A stretch of 5,898 bases of DNA, taken from NCBI GenBank assembly GCA_028288315.1, contig JAQBNY010000347.1, forward strand, positions 1 to 5,898, given 5' to 3'. Below the pieces are notes generated by a model. It had not been told where the DNA came from, searched no databases, and saw only the letters and a list, made by a program, of their open reading frames with translations. The DNA comes from Mucilaginibacter sp. (GTDB lineage: Bacteria; Bacteroidota; Bacteroidia; Sphingobacteriales; Sphingobacteriaceae). This document shows, piece after piece, positions 1 to 5,887 of the stretch (positions are counted from its first letter, which is position 1; the number at the start of each line of letters is the position of its first letter). The translations under genes were made by a program, and so were the position numbers.

Positions 1-2
1 GC

Positions 3-50
3 GAATTAAAAAACTATCGTAATTTTGAGGTTGTAAAAAAGAGTTTATAA
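3..50 (+). CDS. possible C-terminal tail of an upstream gene (partial)
   Basis: One forward frame is open from the window edge to a TAA at 48-50 and encodes ELKNYRNFEVVKKSL. The other two forward frames stop early, at 7-9 and 20-22. The peptide has an ordinary charged and aromatic composition, and a gene ending 21 bases before the flippase start would fit the tight same-strand packing seen in the rest of the window. Fifteen open codons can occur by chance in A+T-rich DNA, so this is tentative. No function can be assigned from so short a tail. It overlaps a promoter-like box at 20-27, and both readings could be true. Confidence 0.4.
   Translation, partial: ELKNYRNFEVVKKSL
20..27 (+). promoter_or_regulatory. 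possible Bacteroidota -7 promoter box (TAnnTTTG) upstream of the flippase
   Basis: The bases TAATTTTG match TAnnTTTG, the -7 element of the primary sigma factor of Bacteroidota. A start site a few bases downstream (about 32) would give a leader of roughly 40 bases before the TTG start of the flippase. The partner -33 TTG element would fall outside the window, so it cannot be checked. An eight-base pattern with two free positions is common in A+T-rich DNA, and this copy overlaps a possible coding tail. Confidence 0.25.
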
Positions 51-71
51 ATCAACATAAGTCTTCCTTAA

Positions 72-1571
72 TTGTCAACCGCTAAAAAATTTGCCGGGCA
101 AACTGCTATTTATGGTTTAAGTACCATGGTTTCCAGGATGATCGCTTTTGCTCTTACACCATTTTATGCTCGTGTATTACCCGTAGGCGGTAATGGAATA
201 TTCACCGCTATGTATGGCTATGCATCAATTGTAAATGCTATACTGGCATTCGGCATGGAAACCACTTTTTTTAGATATCTGAATAAACGGTCAGATAACA
301 AACAACTGGTTTATAATAATGCCTTTGGTGCGGTTATCGCTATTTCCGTAGTATTCTTGTTGTTCTCGCTGCTATTTTTAGATGATATCATTAATTTCTT
401 ACAGGCAGGCCAGGTTAAAGATCATGCAGATTACTCTTTTTATGTAAAATGTTTTCTTTTTATATTAATAAGCGATGCTTTTTGTGTGATTCCATTTGCA
501 AAGATACGTGCCGATGGGCGTCCTATCCGTTACGGGATGATCAAGTGCTTGAATATTTTATTGGTTCTTGTTCTTAACGTTTTTACTTTGTTTGTTATAC
601 CTTATATAATAAAGCATCACTTACCCGGCGAACAATGGTTTGCAAGCTGGTACAGGCCAAAATGGGTTGGATATGTTTTTTTATCTAATACTATTGCCAG
701 TATTTTAACAATATTTTTACTGCTGCCAGAGATATTAAAGCTACGCTTAAAGTTTAATGGTGCTATGTTTAAAGAAATGTTTGTTTATAGCTGGCCGGTG
801 CTTGTGGCAAATATATCATTCATTATTAATGAGTCTATTGATAAGGCTATGCTAAAACAAATGCTGCCTGCAAACATTAATGATCACGAAGTGGGTGTAT
901 ATGGCATGTGTGCCAAGATAGCCCTATTCCTAAGTATATTTGTACAGGCATTTCGTTTAGGGGCCGAGCCTTTCTTTTTTAGTCATGCTAAGAACAAAAA
1001 CTCGGGCGATACCTATGCCCGCATCATGAATTATTTTGTAATTGCGGTAGCTATAATTTGTGTTGCATTAATAGCTAATATAGATATCCTGGCTCATTTA
1101 ATAGTGGGTAAGCATACGGCCAAAAATGCATATTGGGCGGGAATAGGCGTAGTACCGCCATTATTGTTTGGCTATTTAAGCTTAGGTATTTACATGAACC
1201 TGTCAATATGGTATAAACTGTCCGATCAAACAAAATACGGGTTATATATATCAGGAATAGGCGCGGTTTTAACTATTGTATTAAACTATATTTTTATTCC
1301 CCAATACAGCTATATGGCATCAGCATGGATTTCATTGGTTGCGTATGCCAGCATGATGGTCATGTCATACATATGGGGGCAAAAAAATTATCCTATACCT
1401 TATAATTTAAAAAAGAATCTTGCTTATATTATTACTTCAGTAATACTCGTTTATTTATCGTTCAGTGTATTTAAACGGAATATCTTTATTGGCAATGCCT
1501 TGCTGATTTTATTTGCAGGCGCAGCTTTATTTATGGAGAGAAAAGAACTAAAAGCTATATTTAGCAAATGA
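72..1571 (+). CDS. oligosaccharide flippase, Wzx/MATE-like (polysaccharide biosynthesis family)
   Basis: This 499-residue polytopic inner-membrane protein probably moves lipid-linked oligosaccharide or O-antigen-type units from the cytoplasmic to the periplasmic face. About 14 hydrophobic segments can be picked out, near residues 8-32, 42-62, 82-104, 121-141, 157-179, 199-219, 237-257, 279-297, 321-340, 356-376, 390-411, 415-436, 448-466 and 469-487. That count, the length and the N-terminal KKFAGQTAIYGLSTMVSR stretch fit the Wzx/RfbX branch of the MOP superfamily. The start is TTG at 72-74, directly after an in-frame TAA at 69-71, so it cannot lie further upstream. The next in-frame ATG (126-128) would cut into the first membrane helix. 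No Shine-Dalgarno sequence precedes it. Composition is visibly more A+T-rich than dut, as expected for a membrane protein. The stop overlaps the dut start. The substrate is unknown because no glycosyltransferase is visible; a MATE drug exporter is less likely. Confidence 0.85.
   Translation: MSTAKKFAGQTAIYGLSTMVSRMIAFALTPFYARVLPVGGNGIFTAMYGYASIVNAILAFGMETTFFRYLNKRSDNKQLVYNNAFGAVIAISVVFLLFSLLFLDDIINFLQAGQVKDHADYSFYVKCFLFILISDAFCVIPFAKIRADGRPIRYGMIKCLNILLVLVLNVFTLFVIPYIIKHHLPGEQWFASWYRPKWVGYVFLSNTIASILTIFLLLPEILKLRLKFNGAMFKEMFVYSWPVLVANISFIINESIDKAMLKQMLPANINDHEVGVYGMCAKIALFLSIFVQAFRLGAEPFFFSHAKNKNSGDTYARIMNYFVIAVAIICVALIANIDILAHLIVGKHTAKNAYWAGIGVVPPLLFGYLSLGIYMNLSIWYKLSDQTKYGLYISGIGAVLTIVLNYIFIPQYSYMASAWISLVAYASMMVMSYIWGQKNYPIPYNLKKNLAYIITSVILVYLSFSVFKRNIFIGNALLILFAGAALFMERKELKAIFSK
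1568..1571 (+). promoter_or_regulatory. ATGA stop/start overlap (flippase to dut)
   Basis: The dut ATG (1568-1570) and the flippase TGA (1569-1571) share bases. This is the classic arrangement for termination-reinitiation coupling, and it implies that both genes are on one mRNA. No Shine-Dalgarno-like sequence stands just upstream, so dut translation probably depends on ribosomes finishing the flippase. Confidence 0.7.
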
Positions 1572-2002
1572 ACATAAAAGTTATAAACCGATCAAAAAAC
1601 ACCCTGCCGGCTTATGAAACCTTGCATGCCGCAGGTATGGACATGCGCGCCGATTTGGAAGCACCAGTAATGCTTAAGCCACTTGAGCGTAAGCTAATAC
1701 CAACCGGCCTGTATATTGAATTGCCTGAAGGTTATGAAGCGCAGATAAGGCCACGCAGCGGATTGGCTTACAAGCACGGTATAAGCATTGTAAACTCTCC
1801 CGGCACTATTGATGCAGATTACCGAGGCGAGATAAAAGTGCTGCTGGTAAACTTATCTACAGAAAGTTTTGAGATAAATACTGGCGATAGGATAGCCCAA
1901 ATGGTTGTGGCCAGGCATGAGCAGGTACAATGGCAGGAAGTAGATACACTAAATGAAACAACCCGCGGTGTGGGTGGTTATGGACATACAGGGGTAGGAT
2001 AG
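1568..2002 (+). CDS. dut: deoxyuridine 5'-triphosphate nucleotidohydrolase (dUTPase, trimeric type)
   Basis: The enzyme hydrolyses dUTP to dUMP and pyrophosphate in the cytoplasm, keeping uracil out of DNA and supplying dUMP for thymidylate synthesis. All five motifs of homotrimeric dUTPases are in order: motif I AAGMDMRA (residues 21-28), motif II PRSGLA (62-67), motif III GTIDADYRGE (79-88), motif IV GDRIAQMV (106-113), and motif V RGVGGYGHTG (133-142). By alignment with the E. coli enzyme, Asp82 should be the catalytic base and Tyr85 the uracil-pocket tyrosine. Motif V carries Tyr where Phe is usual and His where Ser is common; both are conservative in role, since the aromatic residue stacks on the base. 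The 144-residue length is normal, so the gene looks complete and active. It is the only cytoplasmic housekeeping enzyme among envelope genes and probably shares their transcript. Confidence 0.97.
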   Translation: MNIKVINRSKNTLPAYETLHAAGMDMRADLEAPVMLKPLERKLIPTGLYIELPEGYEAQIRPRSGLAYKHGISIVNSPGTIDADYRGEIKVLLVNLSTESFEINTGDRIAQMVVARHEQVQWQEVDTLNETTRGVGGYGHTGVG

Positions 2003-2006
2003 GAGG
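2001..2006 (+). promoter_or_regulatory. perfect Shine-Dalgarno box for the TPR gene, overlapping the dut stop
   Basis: AGGAGG is followed by a four-base spacer (TTGC) and the ATG at 2011. The box shares two bases with the dut TAG stop (2000-2002), so a ribosome finishing dut sits on it. It fixes the start of the TPR gene. It stands out because no comparable box precedes the other starts in this window. Confidence 0.75.
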
Positions 2007-2010
2007 TTGC

Positions 2011-3747
2011 ATGAAACTAACAGCATTAACAATTTTAGGTTTAGGAATATCGGTTGCCGGCTTTGCGCAAAACAAGCCCGGTAAGGATAATGCTGCAATA
2101 ATAATTGCAGGTAAACCGCTTACAAATGCTGATAGTGGGCTGGTAAAGCAATTGTTTTTTTCGGCCCTGCGCGAAAAAACGGCCGAAAATTATAAATCGG
2201 CAGCAAGTTTTTTTAACCGCGTTTTGCAGATAGACCCTACTAATGATGCCTCCATGTTTGAGCTGGCTAACCTGGAGAAAATACAAAATAATCAAAAAGC
2301 ATCCCGTACGCTGTTAGAGCGTGCCGTAACGGTTAACCCCAATAACGAATGGTATTGGATAGCTTTGGCCGATAGCTACGAAAAATCAAACGATATAGAC
2401 AAACTGGAGAACGTTTTTAACGAGCTGATAAGGATAAACCCCAACAAGCCCGATTATTATTACGATAAAGCAAACGCGTTTACCATTCAGAAAAAGTATG
2501 AGGAGGCTTTAAAGTTATATGATAAGGTAGAAGAACTGGCTGGTCCAAATGATGATTTGCTGGCCAGTCGTCAAAAAATATTTCTGAAACAAGGCAATAT
2601 TAAAGCCGCCGCCGCCGCTTTAGAAAAGGCCATAGCAACCGATCCTACTCAGCTTAAGTATTATTTAATGCTGGCCGAGGTATATAATTCCAATAACTTA
2701 AATGACAAGGCTACTGCTATATTGGAGAAAGCTAAAAAATTAGCTCCGGATAATGGAACGCTTCATTTAGCCCTGGCTGATATTTACCGAGATAAGAAGA
2801 ATTACGAAGCAAGCTTTCATGAACTGGAAATTGCTTTTGCAATCCCCGATGTTGATGTTGAACAAAAAATAAGAATAATATTGGGTTATATACCCAAGTT
2901 TCCGGAGGTTAATGCAAAGGCAAGTGCACTGGCACTAAGCAAAATAATAACCACCACGCATCCAACCAGTAACAAGGCCTTTGCCATATATGGCGATATG
3001 CTTTTACAGAACGAAAAGTTTAATGAGGCTAAAGAGGCCTACAAAAAATCAATAGAATTAAACAGCCAGGCTTATATTGTACATGAACAACTGGTAAGGA
3101 TAGAGCTTGGCGAGAGTGATTATGACGGTGCTATTAAAGATGGCGAGAATGCACTGTCATATTTCCCCAACCAGGCATGGATGAACTATCTGGTAGGTAT
3201 TGCATGGCAGCAAAAAAAGGATTTTAATAAAGCGGTAAGCTATTTTAAAAATGTAACATCATTAGAGGCACAAGATAAAGACTTGTTATCTCAGGCTTAC
3301 TCAGCCCTTGGCGATTGCTATCATGCCATCAGCGATAATAAAAATTCTGATGCGTCTTATGATAAGGCGTTGACTTATAATCCCGATAATGCATTTACAC
3401 TCAACAATTACGCTTATTATTTGTCGTTAAGGAATGAGCAACTGGTAAAGGCGGCGCAAATGTCAAAACATAGCAACGAGCTGCAAATTAACACTGCATC
3501 GTTTGAGGATACTTATGCCTGGATATTGTTTAAGCAAAAAAACTATACCGCGGCTAAACTATGGATAGAAAAATCGCTCATACATGATAAAACCGCCAGC
3601 TCAGTAAAAACAGAGCATTATGGCGATATTATGTATTTACTGGGGAATGTGGATGCAGCCGTTCAGCAATGGATAAAAGCAAAAGCACAAGGTGCCGCTT
3701 CGCCGGTTTTAGAACGAAAAATAAATGAAAAAAAATATATTGAATAA
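2011..3747 (+). CDS. periplasmic tetratricopeptide repeat (TPR) protein
   Basis: This 578-residue secreted protein is built almost wholly of TPR helix pairs, so it is likely a protein-binding scaffold; its partner is unknown. The N-terminus MKLTALTILGLGISVAGFAQ is a type I signal peptide with probable cleavage after Ala19 (GFA|Q). It has no lipobox cysteine. About a dozen TPR-like units can be traced, around residues 49-76, 78-110, 112-144, 145-178, 181-213, 214-247, 248-278, 321-354, 355-387, 388-420, 424-459, 460-490, 498-530 and 535-562. The irregular stretch at about 279-320 splits the array into two blocks. The C-terminal block (LNNYAYYLS near 464-472, TYAWILFKQKNYTAA near 501-515, HYGDIMYLLGNVDAA near 536-550) recalls a pattern in long proteobacterial TPR envelope proteins such as LbcA. 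The start is set by the AGGAGG box. The 3' end overlaps the next gene by 23 bp. TPR identity is firm; the specific role is not known. Confidence 0.88.
   Translation: MKLTALTILGLGISVAGFAQNKPGKDNAAIIIAGKPLTNADSGLVKQLFFSALREKTAENYKSAASFFNRVLQIDPTNDASMFELANLEKIQNNQKASRTLLERAVTVNPNNEWYWIALADSYEKSNDIDKLENVFNELIRINPNKPDYYYDKANAFTIQKKYEEALKLYDKVEELAGPNDDLLASRQKIFLKQGNIKAAAAALEKAIATDPTQLKYYLMLAEVYNSNNLNDKATAILEKAKKLAPDNGTLHLALADIYRDKKNYEASFHELEIAFAIPDVDVEQKIRIILGYIPKFPEVNAKASALALSKIITTTHPTSNKAFAIYGDMLLQNEKFNEAKEAYKKSIELNSQAYIVHEQLVRIELGESDYDGAIKDGENALSYFPNQAWMNYLVGIAWQQKKDFNKAVSYFKNVTSLEAQDKDLLSQAYSALGDCYHAISDNKNSDASYDKALTYNPDNAFTLNNYAYYLSLRNEQLVKAAQMSKHSNELQINTASFEDTYAWILFKQKNYTAAKLWIEKSLIHDKTASSVKTEHYGDIMYLLGNVDAAVQQWIKAKAQGAASPVLERKINEKKYIE
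2605..2619 (+). repeat. short GCC trinucleotide run within the TPR gene
   Basis: Four GCC triplets and a GCT encode five consecutive alanines in a TPR helix near residue 200 (context KAAAAALEKA). It is in frame, so gain or loss of a unit would change helix length without a frameshift. The run is short and probably reflects alanine-rich helix packing, with limited slippage potential. Confidence 0.6.
3725..3747 (+). promoter_or_regulatory. 23-bp overlap of the TPR gene and the lipoprotein gene
   Basis: The lipoprotein ATG (3725-3727) lies eight codons' length before the TPR stop TAA (3745-3747), in a different frame. The overlap is very A-rich, with little Shine-Dalgarno character. The lipoprotein start is supported by the signal peptide that begins exactly there, so the overlap is real. 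It implies co-transcription and probably translational coupling of the two products. Confidence 0.7.
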
Positions 3748-4519
3748 AATAACCTTGGTTTGTCTGCTCATAATAGCAGCAGGCTGTTCATCAAAAAAGC
3801 TGGTGGTAGTAAAGCGCCCCGCTGCTGATAGTGCCGCTGCTGTTAAAGTAAGTGATATAAGCAGTAAGCTGGCAGCCATACGGTCAAAACAGGTAACTTT
3901 TAATACCTTTTCTGGCAAAGCCAAAGCCAAATTGGATGTAAACGGTAACGATAATGATGTTACTTTAAACATCCGGATTAACCGCGATCAAAAGATCTGG
4001 ATATCTATAACCGCTATTGCCGGTATTGAGATTGCACGGGCGCAAATAACGCCAGATAGTTTAATAGTTATAAACCGCTTGCAAAGCGTTTACCTTAAAA
4101 AACCCTTTAGCTATATATATGGTTATGCAAGCAAGCAGGTAAATTTTCAAACAATACAATCCTTATTAGTAGGTAATGCCATTGGCGAATTGCTTAATGA
4201 GAGCGCAACCCTTTTGCCAGAGGGTAATAGCACTGCTATAACAGGTAATTTACAAGGCTTAATTTATAAACTGCTGTTGGGAGCCGATTTAAAAGTTACC
4301 CAAACAAATTTATCAAATATAGCCGCACATCAAACGTTACAAGTTGCCAACAATGTATTTATCCAGGCCAATAACCGGATAATTCCATCACAGGTTGATA
4401 TATTATCTACCGCAGGTAACAATAAAATACAGGCAAATTTGCGGTATATGAAGGCAGAATTTGACCTTCCGCTTGAATATCCGTTCAGTATACCAAAAAG
4501 TTACGAGGCTGCTAATTAA
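3725..4519 (+). CDS. DUF4292-family lipoprotein, possible LolA/LolB-like fold
   Basis: This 264-residue lipoprotein has a positively charged start (MKKNILNK), a hydrophobic core and a lipobox ending IIAAG-C, with the lipidated cysteine at residue 21. Ser22-Ser23 and then lysines follow; no acidic surface-export signal is seen after the cysteine, so a periplasm-facing outer-membrane location is inferred. After a low-complexity linker (about 24-45), the body looks beta-rich: FSGKAKAKLDV (62-72), an alternating strand around 79-86, KIWISITAIAGIEIARAQ (90-107) and ITPDSLIVINR (108-118). A C-terminal LPLEYPFSIPKSYE (248-261) follows. This pattern and length match my memory of DUF4292 (PF14125) in Bacteroidota. 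Proteins of this look have been suggested to adopt the half-barrel fold of LolA/LolB, which would make it a lipoprotein receptor or carrier; that role is inference. It sits between the TPR scaffold gene, which it overlaps, and envC, 19 bp downstream. Confidence 0.78.
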   Translation: MKKNILNKITLVCLLIIAAGCSSKKLVVVKRPAADSAAAVKVSDISSKLAAIRSKQVTFNTFSGKAKAKLDVNGNDNDVTLNIRINRDQKIWISITAIAGIEIARAQITPDSLIVINRLQSVYLKKPFSYIYGYASKQVNFQTIQSLLVGNAIGELLNESATLLPEGNSTAITGNLQGLIYKLLLGADLKVTQTNLSNIAAHQTLQVANNVFIQANNRIIPSQVDILSTAGNNKIQANLRYMKAEFDLPLEYPFSIPKSYEAAN

Positions 4520-4526
4520 AAAATTA

Positions 4527-4534
4527 TATTTTTG
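4527..4534 (+). promoter_or_regulatory. possible internal -7 promoter box in front of envC
   Basis: In the 19-bp A/T-only-looking gap before envC, TATTTTTG matches the Bacteroidota -7 element TAnnTTTG. Only four bases separate its G from the envC ATG at 4539, so transcription would begin at or next to the start codon and give a nearly leaderless mRNA. No clear -33 TTG is found at the expected distance, inside the end of the lipoprotein gene, which weakens the call. EnvC may simply be read from the upstream transcript. Confidence 0.3.
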
Positions 4535-4538
4535 GTGA

Positions 4539-5834
4539 ATGAAATTTTTTAGAACGGCCTTACTTTTTATCTTTGTATTTGCAGCTACCAGTGTGCTTGC
4601 GCAAAGCAGTGCGGAGTTAAAACGCAGACGTGACAAACTAACAAATGAGCTGGAACAACTTAATCAGGAGTATCAGGAAACTGCGAGCAGCAAAAAAGTT
4701 TCATTAAAACAGTTAAATATATTAAAGGCGCAAATTAACTTGCGCGAAGAAAAAATCTTAAATATCAACTCAGAGGTAAGAAATCTTGATAATCAAATCT
4801 CTCAGAGCAATAATACCGTACGTAGTTTACAAAGTCAGTTAGATCAACTTAAAAAAGAATATGCAGGTATGGTGCTTTTTGCCTACCGTAACCAAAGTGC
4901 TTATAATAAGCTGATGTTCATTTTTGCTGCAAAAGATTTTAACCAGGCTTACAGGCGGTTAAAATATCTGCAGCAATTTGGTACTTATCGTGAGCGCCAG
5001 GCGGGTTATATACAGGGCACACAAAAGGACCTGAATATTAAAATAGTTGAGTTGGATAAGGATAAAAAGCAAAAAAGCAATTTACTTACCGAGCAGGAAA
5101 AAGAAAAAGAAACACTTGGCAAGGAAAAAAATAACCAGGTAAAAGTTATTACTGATCTTTCAAAACACCAGGGCGAGCTAAAACAGCAGCAAAGGGACAT
5201 ACAAAAGAAGATAGCTAAAACTACAAGGGAAATTAGTAACGCTATCCGTAAAGAAATAGAAGATGCACGGCGCGAGGCCGAAGCAAAGGCGGCGGCGGCA
5301 GCAAAAGCGGCGGCAGCAAAAGCCAAGGCAGAGAACCGTGAGGTAGTTGCTCCAACCAAAAAAGCGATAACCAAAACATCATCAAATAGTGAGGTGCTAA
5401 ACGCAACGCCAGAGGCGGCTAAGCTATCTAACGACTTTTTAGGTAACCGCGGCCGTTTACCATGGCCGGTTGCAAACGGCCAGTTAGTGCATGGTTTTGG
5501 TACTTATACTGATAGCGAGGGTATTCGTAATGATAACCCTGGCTATGAAATAAGAACGTCTACAGGCGCATCAGTACGGGCTGTTTTTGAGGGCGAAGTG
5601 GTAAAGGTTATGGATGTAAGCGGTACCTATCTTGTGATTATAAAACATGGTGAGTATTTTACAGCTTACTCAAATCTAAAAGCGGTTAATGTAGCTAAAG
5701 GGCAAAAAGTGACTACTAAGCAAGGTATTGGTACAGTAGCTACTGATCCATCAAGTGGTGAGGCCGAGGTAATATTTGCGTTATATCAAGGTAAAACTGT
5801 TGTAAATCCTAAGCTTTGGCTGGCAGACAATTAG
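4539..5834 (+). CDS. envC: EnvC-like murein hydrolase activator (coiled coil plus degenerate LytM/M23 domain)
   Basis: This 431-residue periplasmic protein probably activates N-acetylmuramyl-L-alanine amidases during daughter-cell separation, as EnvC does in E. coli under control of FtsEX. The signal peptide MKFFRTALLFIFVFAATSVL ends with probable cleavage near AQ (21-22). A long coiled coil runs at about 24-108 and 160-256, broken by the typical EnvC hairpin segment (about 110-158). A Lys/Ala-rich stretch (249-264) and a linker lead into the LytM domain (about 305-431, beginning LPWPV). The zinc-site positions of active M23 enzymes look replaced: the HxGxD motif reads N333-P-G-Y-E337, the YxHL position is Asn379, and the HFE-like motif is I412-F-A. 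Catalysis is therefore unlikely, which is the hallmark of EnvC-type activators. Length is close to E. coli EnvC (about 419). It is the last gene of the packed cluster. Automated pipelines may label it an M23 peptidase. Confidence 0.9.
   Translation: MKFFRTALLFIFVFAATSVLAQSSAELKRRRDKLTNELEQLNQEYQETASSKKVSLKQLNILKAQINLREEKILNINSEVRNLDNQISQSNNTVRSLQSQLDQLKKEYAGMVLFAYRNQSAYNKLMFIFAAKDFNQAYRRLKYLQQFGTYRERQAGYIQGTQKDLNIKIVELDKDKKQKSNLLTEQEKEKETLGKEKNNQVKVITDLSKHQGELKQQQRDIQKKIAKTTREISNAIRKEIEDARREAEAKAAAAAKAAAAKAKAENREVVAPTKKAITKTSSNSEVLNATPEAAKLSNDFLGNRGRLPWPVANGQLVHGFGTYTDSEGIRNDNPGYEIRTSTGASVRAVFEGEVVKVMDVSGTYLVIIKHGEYFTAYSNLKAVNVAKGQKVTTKQGIGTVATDPSSGEAEVIFALYQGKTVVNPKLWLADN
5292..5323 (+). repeat. 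15-bp-period tandem repeat in the envC linker
   Basis: A 17-base unit, GCGGCGGCAGCAAAAGC, occurs at 5292-5308 and exactly again at 5307-5323, giving a 15-bp period. It encodes two rounds of a five-residue Ala/Lys pattern at the end of the coiled coil. The period is a multiple of three, so slippage would lengthen or shorten the linker by five residues in frame. It is locally far richer in G+C than its surroundings. Confidence 0.75.
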
Positions 5835-5860
5835 TAGAACTTTATAGCGTTGTAATTGTA

Positions 5861-5868
5861 TATATTTG
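5861..5868 (+). promoter_or_regulatory. probable -7 promoter box for the gene starting at 5888
   Basis: TATATTTG matches TAnnTTTG exactly and lies in the only spacer (5835-5887) of appreciable length in the window. A start site near 5873 would leave a leader of about 15 bases before the ATG at 5888. The -33 side is weak: TTTA at 5841-5844 is the nearest candidate, with a spacing of 16, shorter than the usual 19 or so. No hairpin terminator is seen after envC, so read-through from upstream is also possible. Confidence 0.45.
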
Positions 5869-5887
5869 TAACTTTAATTAATACCAG

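Noticed and set aside
72..1571. Flippase gene as a recently transferred accessory gene because of its lower G+C
   Set aside because: Membrane proteins favour U-rich codons (Phe, Ile, Leu), which explains the composition, and the gene is coupled to dut by an ATGA overlap.
1857..2295. Two overlapping minus-strand open frames (1857-2075 and 2041-2295)
   Set aside because: They lie opposite dut and the TPR gene, have no recognisable domains, and mirror well-supported coding frames on the + strand.
3709..3972. Minus-strand open frame of 87 codons opposite the lipoprotein start
   Set aside because: Its Leu/Ala-rich peptide is the complement of the lipoprotein signal and linker; the + strand frame has a clear lipobox.
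4403..4636. Minus-strand open frame of 77 codons across the lipoprotein/envC junction
   Set aside because: It covers two supported genes and shows no domain or ribosome-binding evidence.
5006..5374. Minus-strand open frame of 122 codons rich in Ala, Ser and Phe
   Set aside because: It arises from the reverse complement of the Lys/Gln/Ala-rich coiled coil of EnvC; the low-complexity composition explains the absence of stops.
5835..5887. Possible intrinsic terminator after envC
   Set aside because: I looked for a G+C-rich inverted repeat followed by a T run; only A/T-rich sequence without a stable stem is present.
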